This document shows positions 9,120 to 10,421 of a DNA stretch of 10,421 nucleotides, in pieces; position 1 is the first letter of the stretch, and every line of letters starts with the position of its first letter. This DNA comes from Coprinopsis marcescibilis (taxonomy: Eukaryota > Basidiomycota > Agaricomycetes > Agaricales > Psathyrellaceae). The DNA is taken from positions 1 through 10,421 of the forward strand of contig ML210637.1 in the NCBI GenBank assembly GCA_004369085.1, read 5' to 3'. The position numbers and the translations under genes are program-made. The notes beneath the pieces were generated by a model. It ran no database searches. It saw only the letters and a list, made by a program, of their open reading frames with translations, and was not told the DNA's origin.

Positions 9120-9140
9120 CAACACGTTCACTGGGTCTTG
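9120..9140 (+). promoter_or_regulatory. Conserved promoter block A, right NACHT gene
   Basis: The counterpart of 1293-1313: CAACACGTTCACTGGGTCTT. It starts 43 bp upstream of the ATG. The DNA between the block and the start codon differs strongly from the left copy, so the conservation is local. Confidence 0.4.
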
Positions 9141-9162
9141 CCTTCACTTAGCCTTAGTAGCT

Positions 9163-10421
9163 ATGTTCAAGAAGATATTGAAGGGACGCCGGGCAGAATC
9201 TCGAGATGGCAAGCAATCTGGGACCGCTAAAGGAAGCGGGCTGGGAGGTGAGTGCTCTGGAAGGTCACTTGTCTTGAGCAATAAAGCCGAACCGCATTTC
9301 ATCGCAGATATAATGAATCGTGAGTTACTTCCAAGATGGTCCCAATGTTTCCGATGCGAATTGCTGTTGACTTAAAATGAAGTTATGACAAGAAAGGGGT
9401 TGAGGACCATAGGTGATCAACGATACGAACAAGAAAATGATCTGCCAGTGAGAGCTGGTAAGTATTTGTTATAAAACTTTCGAGGTAACTCCTCAAGCGT
9501 CACCGTGCAGCTGTAGAACTCTTTACTGGAGCCTCAAATATCACGATGAACAACGTTATGATTCAAGCTCAAGTCGCAGAGAGGATGGAAAACCATTATC
9601 ATTACTCTGGTAAGCCTTTTTGATGCTGTGCGCCCGTCTCCAACTGACGGTATTCGGCCCAATCGAAGACTCGCGTGTCGGAACTCACGAGGCATTACAA
9701 CGTCTGTCAGACCCCAAAGGCTGTTCTTGGAATCCATTGCGCATTTGCTTAGATGGAACACGCACTGTCCACATCCAAGAGATATCAACGTGGGCCAGCG
9801 ATTTTGCGCATAGCGACATGACACTCCCAGCTTCAGCTACAGTTGGATCGGCCGCCCGCGTCATGCTTGTTGGAGGACCAGCCGGGAGCGGAAAATCTGC
9901 GTTGGCGCATACGATCTGCAAGGATATGGACGAGAAGGGTATCCTTGTTTCGTCATTCTTCTTCAGCCAAATGGGTCAGAATCTCACCTCTGAAGACTTC
10001 ATGGCCGCCTTCATCCGTGGACTAAGCGGAACCAACCACCAGATCAGGCACCGCATTGGGGAAATCCTCCTTGAGAAGCCTACGATGGCTTCCGCGTCAG
10101 CAATTACACAATTCCAGGGCTTGGTCCTTCCTGTCCTCCACCTCCTCCCCGCAGATCGCACCTTCGTCGTCGGAATCGACGCTCTCGACGAACAGACAGA
10201 CGACGTGATTCTAGATTTCCTGTCGGACTACGTGCCCCAGCTCCCGGCTACCTTCAAGTTTGTCCTCACCACACGGCCTGATCCACGAGTGATGCGCCGC
10301 CTCGAAAAGCAATCCCACGTCCACATCTTCTCCCGCTCATTGACTGGTAGCTCCAGTCAAGAAGACCTCAAGAGATACGCCCTTTCCCGACTATCCAAGA
10401 CGGAGTACCACGACAAGATAT
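9163..10421 (+). CDS. NACHT-domain NTPase (fungal NLR-like), 5' part, right copy
   Basis: Partial gene reading rightward off the window, with exons 9163-9319, 9413-9457, 9511-9609 and 9669-10421. Introns of 93, 53 and 59 nt start GTGAGT, GTAAGT and GTAAGC; the last has a CTGAC branch site. About 351 residues are visible with no stop. The N-terminus (MFKKILKGRR) is basic, then Gly/Ser/Lys-rich. Residues 70-85 hold a short ELFTGASNITMNN-type segment. The NACHT domain has Walker A GPAGSGKS at about 170-177, Walker B FVVGIDALDE at about 266-275, and a sensor-like stretch FVLTTRPDP near 298-306. Fungal NACHT proteins act as STAND NTPases in non-self recognition and cell death. The C-terminal sensor repeats (WD40, ankyrin or TPR in relatives) lie outside the window, so the subclass is open. 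A 60-nt in-frame stretch in exon 1 (9248-9307) may be a facultative intron. Confidence 0.85.

Larger units (their letters stand above)
8818..9162. other. Intergenic region between RPA34 and right NACHT gene
   Basis: These 345 bp hold the RPA34 3' end and the NACHT promoter. From about 8976 the sequence is partly shared with the left arm; 8818-8975 appears unique. No gene is seen in it. Two well conserved blocks are listed separately. Confidence 0.55.
8976..10421. repeat. Right arm of large inverted repeat
   Basis: This is the mirror copy of the left arm and carries the second NACHT gene in the opposite orientation. Its inner edge is set where recognisable similarity to the left arm starts (a GGCTGTCCTCA-like stretch followed by the block at 8991-9021). 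Similarity rises from patchy in the promoter to near identity across the NACHT exon. The outer end lies beyond the window. Confidence 0.95.

Noticed and set aside
1..10421. The inverted repeat as a DNA transposon with terminal inverted repeats
   Set aside because: The arms are gene 5' halves, not element ends. No transposase lies between them, the inside holds housekeeping genes, and the outer ends and any target-site duplication are not visible.
1..10421. CRISPR arrays, operons, riboswitches, rRNA
   Set aside because: No spaced short repeats or bacterial signals are present; the spliced genes show this is eukaryotic DNA.

Overview
The window reads as nuclear DNA of a filamentous basidiomycete, most likely an Agaricomycete. 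Genes are split by many 53-72 nt GT-AG introns, usually with a CTGAC/CTGAT/CTAAT-like branch site. The families present (F-box proteins with an LRR-like C-terminus, and NACHT NTPases) are strongly expanded in that class. Start codons sit in purine(-3) contexts. No bacterial or viral signatures were seen.

Layout, left to right. (1) 1-1255, minus strand: the 5' part of a NACHT-domain gene (fungal NLR-like), running off the left edge. (2) 1256-1886: the spacer between two divergent genes, ending in a TATA box. (3) 1887-3194, plus: an intron-less 435-residue F-box protein. (4) 3195-4175: a convergent intergenic stretch with only short, broken frames. (5) 4176-7455, minus: a complete 10-exon gene that I reconstruct as an 851-residue NAA35/Mak10, the auxiliary subunit of the NatC N-terminal acetyltransferase. 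(6) 7456-7703: a 248-bp shared promoter. (7) 7704-8817, plus: a 3-exon, 317-residue gene that fits the RNA polymerase I subunit RPA34 (A34.5). (8) 8818-9162: a spacer. (9) 9163-10421, plus: a second NACHT gene, nearly identical to the first, running off the right edge.

The outstanding structure is the pair of outer arms. Left base x matches the complement of base 10422-x with no gap for about 1 kb, and homology continues to about 1465 on the left and 8976 on the right. Two divergent NACHT paralogs, each reading outward, therefore form a roughly 1.45-kb inverted repeat around about 7.5 kb of single-copy-looking DNA that holds two housekeeping genes and an F-box gene. In the terminal 899 bp I count 11 differences, all transitions, and 6 of the 7 in the NACHT-encoding exon are silent. 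Toward the 5' ends the introns and promoters are much more diverged, apart from two short promoter blocks that stay almost unchanged.

Functionally, NAA35 and RPA34 share a promoter and serve growth (protein N-terminal acetylation and rRNA synthesis). The NACHT and F-box genes belong to lineage-expanded, fast-evolving families; NACHT proteins in fungi are linked to non-self recognition and regulated cell death. I see no evidence that the inner and outer genes form one pathway. The exact mirror symmetry of the window ends may come from how the contig or window was cut, so the repeat boundaries beyond the window are unknown.
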